Shown here: positions 1 through 6,409 of the stretch, one piece after another
How positions within the stretch are numbered: the first letter of the stretch is position 1
How the letters are laid out: each line of letters starts with the position of its first letter
From: an uncultured Collinsella sp.
GTDB taxonomy: Bacteria; Actinomycetota; Coriobacteriia; Coriobacteriales; Coriobacteriaceae
DNA length: 12,264 nucleotides
Assembly: GCA_959599095.1 (NCBI GenBank)
Contig: CAUGGC010000042.1
Coordinates: 1 to 12,264 of the forward strand
Direction of reading: 5' to 3'
The notes under the pieces: model-generated
What the model was told of the DNA's origin: nothing
Seen by the model: the letters and a program-made list of their open reading frames with translations, nothing else
Databases searched by the model: none
Translations under genes and position numbers: made by a program

Positions 1-42
1 AGCGGGGGCTCCTGTCTTTTTAGTGCCCTCGGATTGGGTCAT
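1..42 (-). CDS. 5' end of an unidentified gene, cut by the window edge
   Basis: Fourteen codons reading M-T-Q-S-E-G-T-K-K-T-G-A-P-A run off the left edge without a stop. A strong Shine-Dalgarno sequence (GGGAGGA, complement of 51-57) lies 8 bases before the ATG at 42, which is the main support for a real start. The start lies inside the last codons of the truncated metallophosphatase gene (20-568), in another frame, so the two overlap by 23 bases. The N-terminus is short, polar and Lys/Pro/Ala-rich, with no signal peptide visible in this stretch. I do not recognise the product. The alternative is that the apparent start is a by-product of the junction at which the phosphatase reading frame was broken. 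Confidence 0.4.
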   Translation of the reverse strand, partial: MTQSEGTKKTGAPA

Positions 43-568
43 AGTGTCTGTCCTCCCAGGTGCGGTCGAGCGTCTTGGTGATGCTCGAGCTCCATACGCC
101 GCTCGTGGACTTTGCGTTCGCGCAAAGCATGGCGAAGGGCGTGCCGGTGGTGCTGTAGCCGGTCATGGTGCGGAGTTTGTCTGCGCCGTAGCTCCAGTCG
201 TGGTTGCCTGGCGTGGTCGCGTCGTAGCCGTCGGCGTAGAAGGTGTCCATGAGCTCGGCGATGCTCTTACCCTCGCTCATGGTGGCGAAGGACTGTCCAT
301 GGAAGGTGTCGCCCGCATCGAGCAAAAGATCGGGGGCGCTGCTTTGGGCGCTATAGAGAACCGCCAGTCCGTCAAAGCCCACAGTGCCGGTGCCCTTGCT
401 TGCGTTGTAGCTGTACTTGTAGCTGCCGTGGATGTCGTTGGTGTGCATGACGGCCACGGAGCCGCCAATAGCGGCGGGCAGGTTCCCCGCGAAAGCGAGG
501 CTTGGGATGCCTGCGAGCGCGCCGGCAAACAACGCGGCGGCTAACGCAAGGCGGGGGAGTCTTTTCAT
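20..568 (-). pseudogene. Truncated secreted metallophosphatase / 5'-nucleotidase (N-terminal part)
   Basis: The 182 codons begin with a signal peptide (K-R, a hydrophobic stretch at residues 7-25, then AFA before GN at 26-29), so the product would be exported. Three metal-binding blocks of the UshA/5'-nucleotidase calcineurin-like family follow: NDIHG at 44-48, DAGDTFHG at 84-91 and GNHDWS at 121-126, with D45, H47, D87, N122 and H123 as expected ligands. Family members usually have over 500 residues. Here the later His motifs of the catalytic domain (GHTH-type) and the whole C-terminal substrate domain are missing. The family-like sequence seems to last until about residue 176 and then gives way to D-P-I-R-G-H and a stop. 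The start is supported by AAGGA 7 bases upstream. Loss of essential metal ligands makes activity unlikely, so I call it a pseudogene. It could also be a live gene broken only in this assembly. Confidence 0.75.
30..43 (-). repeat. Left copy of an inverted 14-bp repeat, TATGACCCAATCCG
   Basis: Read on the minus strand, positions 43 to 30 give TATGACCCAATCCG. The same 14 bases occur on the plus strand at 12218-12231, making an inverted pair about 12.2 kb apart. This copy sits where the metallophosphatase reading frame stops resembling its family, and it contains the ATG of the edge gene. The bases after the repeat differ between the two copies. Confidence 0.6.
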
Positions 569-632
569 GGCAGTTTCCTTAGTCCTTAGCCAGAATGTCT
601 GGTTGAATATCGGATTATCGACATAATATGCG

Positions 633-672
633 AAAACCGCCGCAAGGGCGTTTGTCCCTTTGCGGCGGTTTT
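633..672 (-). terminator. Distal terminator of the ABC importer operon
   Basis: The arms AAAACCGCCGCAAGGG (633-648) and CCCTTTGCGGCGGTTTT (656-672) pair almost fully, with one bulged base, around a short loop. On the minus strand the hairpin ends in TTTT. The A-rich and T-rich ends make it potentially bidirectional. It lies downstream of the ATPase gene and upstream of the metallophosphatase start, so it would insulate the two. Confidence 0.7.
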
Positions 673-688
673 GACGTTTGCGCAGATA

Positions 689-727
689 AAACCTGCCAAA
701 ATAAACCTGTCCCTTTTTGGTAGGTTT
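689..727 (-). terminator. Proximal terminator overlapping the ATPase stop codon
   Basis: AAACCTGCCAAAA (689-701) pairs with TTTTGGTAGGTTT (715-727) over 13 positions with a single G-T wobble. On the minus strand the stem is followed by a short T run. It overlaps the ATPase stop codon (726-728). Together with the hairpin at 633-672 it gives the operon a tandem terminator. The stem is AT-rich, so the second hairpin is probably the stronger one. Confidence 0.55.
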
Positions 728-1520
728 AGCTTAGCAGCATGCGGTCGTTGGCGAGCTCGCCGCCCGAGACCTCCTCGAACTTCTGCAGCAGGTCGGCCAC
801 GGTGAGCGACTTCTTCTCGTCGCCGGCCACGTCGTAGATCACATGGCCCTCGTGCATCATGATCAGACGGTTGCCCAGACGGATGGCGTCATTCATGTTA
901 TGCGTGACCATGAGCGTGGTCAGGTGGTGCTCGTCGACGATCTCTTCGGTCAGATTGAGCACCTTAGAGGCCGTCTTGGGGTCGAGCGCCGCGGTGTGCT
1001 CGTCGAGCAGCAGCAGGCGCGGCTTGGTGAGCGTGGCCATGAGCAGGGTGAGTGCCTGGCGCTGACCGCCCGAAAGCAGGCCGACCTTGGCGTTGAGGCG
1101 CGTGTCCAGACCAAGGTCCAGGCGCTTGAGCAGCTCAACGTACTCGTCCTTCTCGGCCTTGGTGACGCCCCACGAAAGGCCGCGACGCTGGCCGCGACGC
1201 TTGGCGAGGGCCAAGTTCTCGGCGATCTGCATGTCAGCAGCGGTACCGCGCATGGGGTCCTGAAACACGCGGCCCAGGTACTTGGCGCGCTGCGACTCGC
1301 TCAGGCGCGAGATGTCGGTGCCGTCGAGCTCGATGACACCCGAATCGAGCGGATACACGCCGGCGATCATGTTGAGCAGCGTGGACTTGCCGGCGCCGTT
1401 GCCGCCGATCACGGTTACAAAGTCGCCGTCGTTAAGGGTGAGGTCGACACCGGTAAGAGCGCGCTTCTCGGTGACGGTGCCCTTGTTAAAGGTCTTCTTG
1501 ACGTGCGAGAGCTTAAGCAT
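726..1520 (-). CDS. ABC transporter ATP-binding protein (COG1101 type)
   Basis: This 264-residue cytoplasmic ATPase would power import by the permease encoded just upstream. All nucleotide-binding motifs are present: Walker A GGNGAGKST (39-47), Q-loop VFQDP (85-89), signature LSGGQRQ (149-155), Walker B LLLLDEH (169-175) and the switch His in VTHNM (205-209). In the Walker B block the usual catalytic Glu is present (DE). The start was taken at ATG 1520, because AAGGGG lies about 10 bases upstream and the start then overlaps the permease stop by 8 bases, a typical coupled arrangement. An ATG nine bases earlier (1529) has almost no space to that ribosome site. Order and family match the TrpX/Y/Z-like systems (binding protein COG2984, permease COG4120, ATPase COG1101). 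The substrate cannot be read from the sequence. Confidence 0.93.
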   Translation of the reverse strand: MLKLSHVKKTFNKGTVTEKRALTGVDLTLNDGDFVTVIGGNGAGKSTLLNMIAGVYPLDSGVIELDGTDISRLSESQRAKYLGRVFQDPMRGTAADMQIAENLALAKRRGQRRGLSWGVTKAEKDEYVELLKRLDLGLDTRLNAKVGLLSGGQRQALTLLMATLTKPRLLLLDEHTAALDPKTASKVLNLTEEIVDEHHLTTLMVTHNMNDAIRLGNRLIMMHEGHVIYDVAGDEKKSLTVADLLQKFEEVSGGELANDRMLLS

Positions 1521-2436
1521 CTGCCTCATCCCCCTTCGTGTAGGAGCTGCGGAGCTTATAGCGCTCCCAAACCACGGGCACGCACAGGGCCACGGCGACG
1601 ATCACGGCGGAGAGCAACTTCATGTCGTTGGCGTCCATGCCCAATTGCAGCACGATGGCGCGGATAAGGAAGTACACCACGGAGCCAAAGACGGCGGAGG
1701 CAAGACGGACGCTAAACTGCGTGAGGCCGCCGGGCAGCAGACGGCCGAGCACCTCACCGATAACAATGGCGGCAAGACCGATAACGATGGCACCGGTGCC
1801 CATACCAATGTCGGCATACTTTTGGCTCTGGCAGATAAGCGCACCCGAAAGGCCGATGAGGGCGTTGGAGAGCACGAGGGCGATCATCTTGGTGGAGTTG
1901 GTGTTGACGCCCAGAGCGCGGATCATGTACTCGTTGTTGCCGGTGGCGCGCAGCGCCGAGCCGATCTCGGTGCCAAAGAACCAATACAGGATGGCAACGA
2001 TAGCCACGGCGAGCAGGATGCCCAAGATGATGGCAACGGTGGACTGCGGCAGACCGGTCATATTGCTGACGGCCGAGAACACGGTGCCCTTGGCAAGAAT
2101 GGGCGTATTGGACTTGCCCATGATGCGCAGGTTGATGGACCACAGGCTGATCTGGGTGAGGATTCCGGCGAGGATCGCGGGAATCTCGAAGACGGTGGTC
2201 AAAATGCCCGTGACGGCACCCGCGATGGCGCCGGCGCACATACCGGCCAGCACGGCGAGCAGCGGGTCGACGTTGTTATTGACGATGAGCACAGCGCAGA
2301 CGCAGCCGCCGAGGGCAAAGCTGCCGTCGCAGGTCATATCGGGAATGTCGAGCAGGCGGAACGTGATAAACACGCCAAGCACCATAATGCCCCAGAGGAC
2401 GCCCTGCGAAACGGCGCCCTGCAATGCAATGAGCAT
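1513..2436 (-). CDS. ABC transporter permease (COG4120, BPD_transp_2 type)
   Basis: A 307-residue integral membrane protein with about eight hydrophobic segments. It starts with a membrane segment at residues 8-27 and carries the family block LLDIPDMTCDGSFALGG (28-44), as in COG4120 permeases of TrpY type. It would form the membrane channel of the importer, with the lipoprotein encoded upstream and the ATPase encoded downstream. The start ATG at 2436 has a full AGGAGG 8 bases upstream; an earlier ATG (2443) lies too close to that site and is out of frame. The gene is separated from the lipoprotein gene by about 200 bases holding a GC-rich hairpin, and it overlaps the ATPase gene. Gly/Ala-rich helices suit the family. 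The solute is unknown; tryptophan or tyrosine is a guess from related systems only. Confidence 0.92.
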   Translation of the reverse strand: MLIALQGAVSQGVLWGIMVLGVFITFRLLDIPDMTCDGSFALGGCVCAVLIVNNNVDPLLAVLAGMCAGAIAGAVTGILTTVFEIPAILAGILTQISLWSINLRIMGKSNTPILAKGTVFSAVSNMTGLPQSTVAIILGILLAVAIVAILYWFFGTEIGSALRATGNNEYMIRALGVNTNSTKMIALVLSNALIGLSGALICQSQKYADIGMGTGAIVIGLAAIVIGEVLGRLLPGGLTQFSVRLASAVFGSVVYFLIRAIVLQLGMDANDMKLLSAVIVAVALCVPVVWERYKLRSSYTKGDEADA

Positions 2437-2538
2437 GCTTCATACCTCCTAGGATAGGGTGGACACGTGATTCACCATAATAGCGGTAACAATGCATAAA
2501 AGAACTGCGGACAGACGTTTTGTTTTACCTGAAACAAG

Positions 2539-2572
2539 CAGGGCGGACGCCGGTCTAAAGCGCCCGCCCCTG
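2539..2572 (-). terminator. Inter-cistronic hairpin, probable partial terminator or mRNA stabiliser
   Basis: On the minus strand CAGGGGCGGGCGC pairs with GCGTCCGCCCTG across a 9-base loop, with one bulge and one G-U pair. In plus-strand RNA the same position would be an A-C mismatch, so the structure fits minus-strand transcription. The stem is followed by CTTGTTTC, a weak U tract. Its place between binding-protein and permease genes fits a device that keeps more binding-protein message than membrane-protein message, a common pattern in ABC operons. Confidence 0.5.
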
Positions 2573-2639
2573 TGGCTCAGATATTGAATAACGCGACTAA
2601 AGCGCGAGCACGGGCTCTAGACGCATGCCGCGTATGGTA

Positions 2640-3620
2640 TTACGCGTCCAGAGTGGAAAGGTCGATGCCCAGAGCCTCGGCCATCTCGTCGTTCTTGACG
2701 ACGACCAGGTCCTTGCTCGAGAGATGCTTGATTGGCATATCCTCGGGCTTGGCCTCGCCCTTCAGGATCTTAACGGCCATCTCGCCCGCGGCGTAGCCCA
2801 GGTCCTCATAGTTGATGGAGAGGGTGAACAAGCCGCCGGCCTTACACATACCCTCCTCGCCAGTCACGAAGGGGAGCTTGTTCTCCTTGCAGATCTGGCC
2901 GACCTGCGAGGCACCCGCGGCGATGGTGTTGTCGGTGGGGGAGTACAGCGCATCGACCTTGCCCACGGCAGACTCGACGACGGACTGAATCTCGTTGGAG
3001 CTCGAGACGGTGAAGTCAGTGTACTGGAGGCCCAGCTTGTCGAGCTCCTTCTTGGCGGCCTTGATCTGGACGTCGGAGTTGGACTCGGCGGTGCAGTAGA
3101 GCAGGCCGACCTTTTTAACGTCGGGCAGGACCTTCTGCATCATCTCGAGCTGCTCGGCGACCGGGGTGAGGTCGGAAGCGCCCGTGACGTTGGTGCCGGG
3201 CTTGTCGTTGTCCTGGACCAGGCCGGAGGCGGCGTAGTCGGTGATGGCACAGCCCACGATGGGGATATCGGCCGTGGCACCGGCGGCAGCCTGCGCGGCG
3301 GGCGTGGCGATGGCGTAGATCAGGTCGACGCCATCGCCCACAAACTTGTCGGCAATGGACTTACACGTGGACTGGTCGTTCTGGGCGTTCTTCTGGTCGA
3401 TCTTGACCTTAAGGCCGCTCTCCTTGATGGCCTTGACAAAGCCGTCGTTGGCGGCATCGAGTGCGGAGTGCTCGGTGAGCTGCAGAACGCCGATGGTGTA
3501 GTCGGAACCGGCGGCAGCAGAGCCGGAACCGGAGTTGCCGCCGCATCCGGCGAGCGGGGCGAGCGCGAGCAGGCCGGCGGAGACCAGAAGGCTCCTGCGG
3601 CTGATGGTGATGTCCTTCAT
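2640..3620 (-). CDS. ABC transporter substrate-binding lipoprotein (COG2984, TrpX-like)
   Basis: This 326-residue protein starts with a lipoprotein signal: SRRSLL (8-13), a hydrophobic core, then LAGC with the lipidated Cys at 26, followed by a Gly/Ser/Ala linker. The SRR followed by hydrophobic residues resembles a twin-arginine signal, so Tat export is possible. The mature part begins YTIGVLQLTEHSALD (41-55) and contains the ITDY...PGTNVTGASD block typical of the ABC_sub_bind family (COG2984). It would capture the ligand outside the membrane for the permease and ATPase of the same operon. The ATG at 3620 has GGGGG 7 bases upstream. An in-frame ATG at 3668 was rejected: it lies only about 9 bases from the expected transcription start and would put 16 extra residues before the signal. 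Members bind amino acids or other small molecules; the ligand here is unknown. Confidence 0.9.
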   Translation of the reverse strand: MKDITISRRSLLVSAGLLALAPLAGCGGNSGSGSAAAGSDYTIGVLQLTEHSALDAANDGFVKAIKESGLKVKIDQKNAQNDQSTCKSIADKFVGDGVDLIYAIATPAAQAAAGATADIPIVGCAITDYAASGLVQDNDKPGTNVTGASDLTPVAEQLEMMQKVLPDVKKVGLLYCTAESNSDVQIKAAKKELDKLGLQYTDFTVSSSNEIQSVVESAVGKVDALYSPTDNTIAAGASQVGQICKENKLPFVTGEEGMCKAGGLFTLSINYEDLGYAAGEMAVKILKGEAKPEDMPIKHLSSKDLVVVKNDEMAEALGIDLSTLDA

Positions 3621-3683
3621 ATCATTACCCCCAGTATAAAAATGGCTGGAAACACTGCACTGGGACAAAGTGCAAGTGGAACT

Positions 3684-3711
3684 ATAGTAGCGCTGATGTC
3701 CATTTTTACAA
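3684..3711 (-). promoter_or_regulatory. Predicted promoter of the ABC importer operon
   Basis: On the minus strand a -35 element TTGTAA (3706-3711) is followed after 16 bases by a -10 element TACTAT (3684-3689). Transcription would begin near 3677, leaving a leader of about 57 bases before the ATG at 3620. The leader is too short for a T-box or other large riboswitch. Confidence 0.5.
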
Positions 3712-3738
3712 CAGCCTGGCGGGTTTTTTAATACAGAA

Positions 3739-3771
3739 TCGGATGGGCGGTACGGGTAGTCGAATGGGCGG
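3739..3771 (-). repeat. Two 12-bp direct repeats, TCGRATGGGCGG, upstream of the importer promoter
   Basis: TCGGATGGGCGG (3739-3750) and TCGAATGGGCGG (3760-3771) differ at one base and start exactly 21 bp apart, two helical turns. They lie 28 to 60 bases upstream of the predicted -35 element, between the regulator gene and the importer gene. This is the position expected of an activator site. The neighbouring WYL-type regulator is the obvious candidate to bind it, but that is inference. Confidence 0.4.
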
Positions 3772-3780
3772 CGGAGGGTC

Positions 3781-4566
3781 TTATGCGGCGGAGGAGGCGT
3801 CGTCCTCGTCCAGGGCGGCGAAGAGCTTCTTGCCGTCGAGGAGACGTGTGGTGACGTTTCTCATTCGGCCAATCTCTACAGTACGCAACGTGTCATCGGC
3901 GCCTCGGGCGTCGTAGACCGTTCCCAGCAGATACGAGATGCCATCGCGCTGCCTGATGGCAAAGGGACGGAGTGTCATCCGTGCTGCTTCGGTTTCGCCA
4001 CGTGTCGTGACGCTCGAAATATCAAAACTCACCGTGGTTCCGTGGTCGATGGCCTGCTCGACGAGCTCGCACGTGTCGATGCGCTTGATGGGCGTGCGTG
4101 TTGCCTTGGTAGCCTTGCTGCCTGCGCTTGGAGCGGGTTCGGGTGTATCGAGGTAGCCGCGAACGTCGGCGCTCGCCATGGTAACTAAGTGCTGCGCCAT
4201 GCTCTTGCGGATAGCGATAGGCGTGGAGCGGTTGCGCATGACCATACCGTGGAGCCGGATGATCTCCTCATCGGTGAGCGGGCGGGTAAGAAGTTTGTAG
4301 CCCACGCCGCGTTTGTACTCAATTTCGTATCCGGCATGGCGAAGCGCGGAGATGGCGGTGTAGATGCTGCGCCGCGCCGCCGAGATGGGCATGCGGGCGG
4401 GGTCGTCGGGATGGGCGAGGCGCCGGATCAACTCATCGGAAAGCATGGCCTTGTCCTCGCCGGTGTTTTCGCTTAATAGTTGCAGGATGCGAACGGCGCG
4501 ATAGGCTGCCATCGAGGCGGCGCCTCTAGTCGTGGTGTCGTAGGTTTCAACAGCGGCTTCGGTCAT
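3781..4566 (-). CDS. WYL-domain-type transcriptional regulator
   Basis: A 261-residue protein with an N-terminal winged helix (about 20-95: AAYRAVRILQLLSENTGE, then ISAARRSIYTAISALRHAGY and the wing YKRGVGYKLL). After a Ser/Ala/Thr linker comes a C-terminal domain (about 150-245) resembling the WYL ligand-sensing fold: RPFAIRQRDGISYLLGTVYD followed by LRTVEIGRMRNVT. The WYL triplet itself appears as SYL. Members bind DNA as dimers and respond to small ligands or nucleic acid. I take ATG 4566 as the start, because AAAGG lies about 11 bases upstream; a GTG three codons earlier sits nearly on top of that site. The gene is about 160 bases upstream of the ABC importer on the same strand and may control it. 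No terminator is visible between them, so read-through is possible. Confidence 0.75.
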   Translation of the reverse strand: MTEAAVETYDTTTRGAASMAAYRAVRILQLLSENTGEDKAMLSDELIRRLAHPDDPARMPISAARRSIYTAISALRHAGYEIEYKRGVGYKLLTRPLTDEEIIRLHGMVMRNRSTPIAIRKSMAQHLVTMASADVRGYLDTPEPAPSAGSKATKATRTPIKRIDTCELVEQAIDHGTTVSFDISSVTTRGETEAARMTLRPFAIRQRDGISYLLGTVYDARGADDTLRTVEIGRMRNVTTRLLDGKKLFAALDEDDASSAA

Positions 4567-4683
4567 GGTGTCCACGTCCTTTCCGTTTTGGGTGGCGACG
4601 GTATGGAGCCTAGAACGTGGGGCTTTCCCAGGGGCGCAGGGCGCTCTGGGCGGTCGGTAGTCGTCGGCAAACGGCGGGTCGAG

Positions 4684-4746
4684 TTTTCAACAGCCCTGCT
4701 CAACTGACCAAAAACTTGCCAAAAGCTTGACGGATCCTGTTGAAAA
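4684..4746. promoter_or_regulatory. Repeat cluster upstream of the WYL-type regulator
   Basis: A perfect 10-bp inverted repeat, TTTTCAACAG (4684-4693) and CTGTTGAAAA (4737-4746), encloses two abutting 11-bp direct repeats, CCAAAAACTTG (4708-4718) and CCAAAAGCTTG (4719-4729). The direct repeats are spaced by one helical turn. The cluster lies 118 to 180 bases upstream of the regulator start and directly beside the asnS terminator, whose T run shares bases with the right arm. It could be an operator, perhaps for autoregulation. I see no convincing -10/-35 pair here. Confidence 0.35.
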
Positions 4747-4778
4747 AAGCGCCTCTCGACCGATGTCGAGAAGCGCTT
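4741..4778 (-). terminator. Intrinsic terminator of asnS
   Basis: On the minus strand AAGCGCTTCTCGAC, loop ATCG, GTCGAGAGGCGCTT, then a run of six T. The 14-bp stem has a single G-U pair, which would be an A-C mismatch in plus-strand RNA, so it is oriented for asnS. It begins 46 bases after the asnS stop codon. Confidence 0.9.
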
Positions 4779-4824
4779 ATGCGATGAGCGTTGGCGTGTG
4801 GCGACGCGAGCTAGCGTCCGACGA

Positions 4825-6240
4825 TTAGAAGTCGGCGTTGCCCACGGTGCGCGGGTGCGGCAGGACGTCGCGGATGTTGCCCACGCCGGTCAGATACATG
4901 ACCAAGCGCTCGAAGCCCAGACCGTAGCCGGCGTGCTTGCAGGAACCGTAGCGGCGCAGGTCAAGGTAGTACTTGTACTGCTCGGGATTCATGCCCAGGT
5001 CCTTGATGCGGGCCTCGAGCAGATCCAGGCGCTCCTCGCGCTGGGAGCCGCCGATAATCTCGCCGATACCGGGAACCAGACAGTCGGCGGCGGCGACGGT
5101 CTTGCCGTCCTCGTTCATGCGCATGTAGAACGCCTTGATCTCGGCCGGGTAGTCGGTCACGAAGGTCGGGCGCTTAAAGTGCTCCTCGGTCAGGAAGCGC
5201 TCGTGCTCGGTCTGCAAGTCGATGCCCCAGCTCACGGGGTAGTCAAACTTGTGACCGGCGGCGACGGCCTGCTCTAGGATCTCGACGGCCTCGGTGTAGG
5301 TAACGCGGGCAAAGTCGGAGTTGGCGACATGGTCCAGGCGCTCGAGCAGGCCCTTGTCCACAAACTTGTTGAGCATATTGAGCTCGTCGGGGCAGGTTGC
5401 CATGACGTCCTTGAGGACATACTTGAGCATGGCCTCGGCGTTATCCATGTAGTCGTTAAGGTCGGCAAAGGCCATCTCGGGCTCGATCATCCAAAACTCG
5501 GCGGCGTGGCGCGTGGTGTTGGAGTTTTCGGCGCGGAAGGTGGGGCCAAAGGTGTACACGTCGCCAAAGGCCATGGCAAAGTTCTCGGCATTGAGCTGGC
5601 CGGACACGGTGAGGCTTGCATGCTTGCCAAAGAAGTCCTGGCTCCAGTCGACCTCGCCGGACTCGGTGAGGGGCGGATTTTTGGGGTCGAGCGTGGTCAC
5701 GCGGAACATCTCGCCGGCGCCCTCGCAGTCACTCGTGGTGATGATGGGGGTGTTGACGTAGACAAAGCCCTGCTCCTGGAAGAAGCGGTGGATGGCGGCA
5801 GCCGCGACAGAGCGGATGCGGAACACGGCGCGGAACAGGTTGGTGCGCGGGCGCAGATGCTGCTGGGTGCGCAGGAACTCGACGGTTGCGCGCTTCTTCT
5901 GCAGCGGGTAATCCGGGGCGCTCGTGCCCTCGACCTCGATGGAAGTGGCAGAAAGCTCGAAAGGCTGGGGCGCATCGGGGGTCAGCTTGACGGTGCCGGT
6001 GCAAATGAGTGCGGCCGAGACGTTTTGATGGGCGATCTCGTCGTAGTTGTCGAGTGCCTCGCGGTTCATGACGACCTGCAGGTCGCGAAAGCAGCTGCCG
6101 TCGTTGAGCGTAACAAAGCCAAAGTTCTTCATGTCGCGGATGGACTTGACCCAGCCGGCGACGGTGACGGTCTGGCCGCCGAGCGACTCGGCATCGGCAT
6201 AGAGCTGCGCGATTTTGGTGCGGTTCACGTATCCTCCCAT
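4825..6240 (-). CDS. asnS: Asparagine--tRNA ligase (AsnRS)
   Basis: The enzyme charges tRNA-Asn with asparagine using ATP, in the cytoplasm. The 471-residue product has the usual length (about 465). The N-terminal OB-fold that reads the anticodon is clear (VTVAGWVKSIRDMKNFGF at about 25-42, then LNDGSCFRDLQVV). The class II core shows motif 1 (FVYVNTPIITTSDCEGAGE), motif 2 (FGPTFRAENS...RHAAEFWMIEPE, about 231-255) and motif 3 at the C-terminus (GLGFERLVMYLTG...PHPRT). The substrate-site sequence and short insertions match AsnRS rather than AspRS. ATG 6240 is given as start, but GTG 6228 (reading V-N-R-T-K-I) is as likely: GGGAGGA lies just before it, although spacing is only 3-4 bases, and the family begins with such an RTK. 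A longer in-frame start at 6264 falls too near the predicted transcription start. It is a single-gene unit with its own promoter and terminator. Confidence 0.97.
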   Translation of the reverse strand: MGGYVNRTKIAQLYADAESLGGQTVTVAGWVKSIRDMKNFGFVTLNDGSCFRDLQVVMNREALDNYDEIAHQNVSAALICTGTVKLTPDAPQPFELSATSIEVEGTSAPDYPLQKKRATVEFLRTQQHLRPRTNLFRAVFRIRSVAAAAIHRFFQEQGFVYVNTPIITTSDCEGAGEMFRVTTLDPKNPPLTESGEVDWSQDFFGKHASLTVSGQLNAENFAMAFGDVYTFGPTFRAENSNTTRHAAEFWMIEPEMAFADLNDYMDNAEAMLKYVLKDVMATCPDELNMLNKFVDKGLLERLDHVANSDFARVTYTEAVEILEQAVAAGHKFDYPVSWGIDLQTEHERFLTEEHFKRPTFVTDYPAEIKAFYMRMNEDGKTVAAADCLVPGIGEIIGGSQREERLDLLEARIKDLGMNPEQYKYYLDLRRYGSCKHAGYGLGFERLVMYLTGVGNIRDVLPHPRTVGNADF

Positions 6241-6274
6241 AACGGTTGAATGATAGTTATCCATACAGTTCGAT

Positions 6275-6283
6275 ATTCTAGCA
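6275..6283 (-). promoter_or_regulatory. Predicted extended -10 promoter of asnS
   Basis: The minus strand reads TGCTAGAAT, an extended -10 element (TG, one base, TAGAAT), 35 bases upstream of ATG 6240. No good -35 element stands at the normal distance, as is usual for extended -10 promoters. No T-box is visible in the short leader. Confidence 0.4.
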
Positions 6284-6337
6284 GCTCGACTCATTTGGGC
6301 TATACAGATAAGGCATTGGCGGGATGGTTTTTCAAAC

Positions 6338-6369
6338 GAAAAACGCCCGCGGCCAGATGGCCGCGAGCG
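6338..6369 (-). terminator. Intrinsic terminator of the PTS IIA gene
   Basis: On the minus strand CGCTCGCGGCC, loop ATCT, GGCCGCGGGCG, then TTTTT. The 11-bp stem contains one G-U pair, again correct only for minus-strand RNA. It lies about 40 bases after the IIA stop codon and upstream of the asnS promoter. Confidence 0.85.
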
Positions 6370-6409
6370 CTCGACGAGGTGCCTTTTGGCTGTGTGGCGC
6401 GGGGCCTGG

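Noticed and set aside
1282..2457. Long open frame on the plus strand opposite the ATPase and permease genes
   Set aside because: It is antisense to two genes with full family motifs, has a low-complexity His/Gly/Asp-rich translation and lacks a ribosome site. GC-rich coding DNA often leaves such open antisense frames.
3621..3680. T-box or other riboswitch before the TrpX-like gene
   Set aside because: The leader from the predicted promoter is only about 57 bases and shows no T-box sequence, specifier stem or antiterminator.
2625..3731. Long plus-strand frame opposite the binding lipoprotein gene
   Set aside because: It is a Gly/Val/Leu/Asp-rich shadow of a well-supported lipoprotein gene, with no motif and no ribosome site.
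5329..6249. Long plus-strand frame opposite asnS
   Set aside because: It is antisense to a highly conserved tRNA ligase and its composition is that of a shadow frame.
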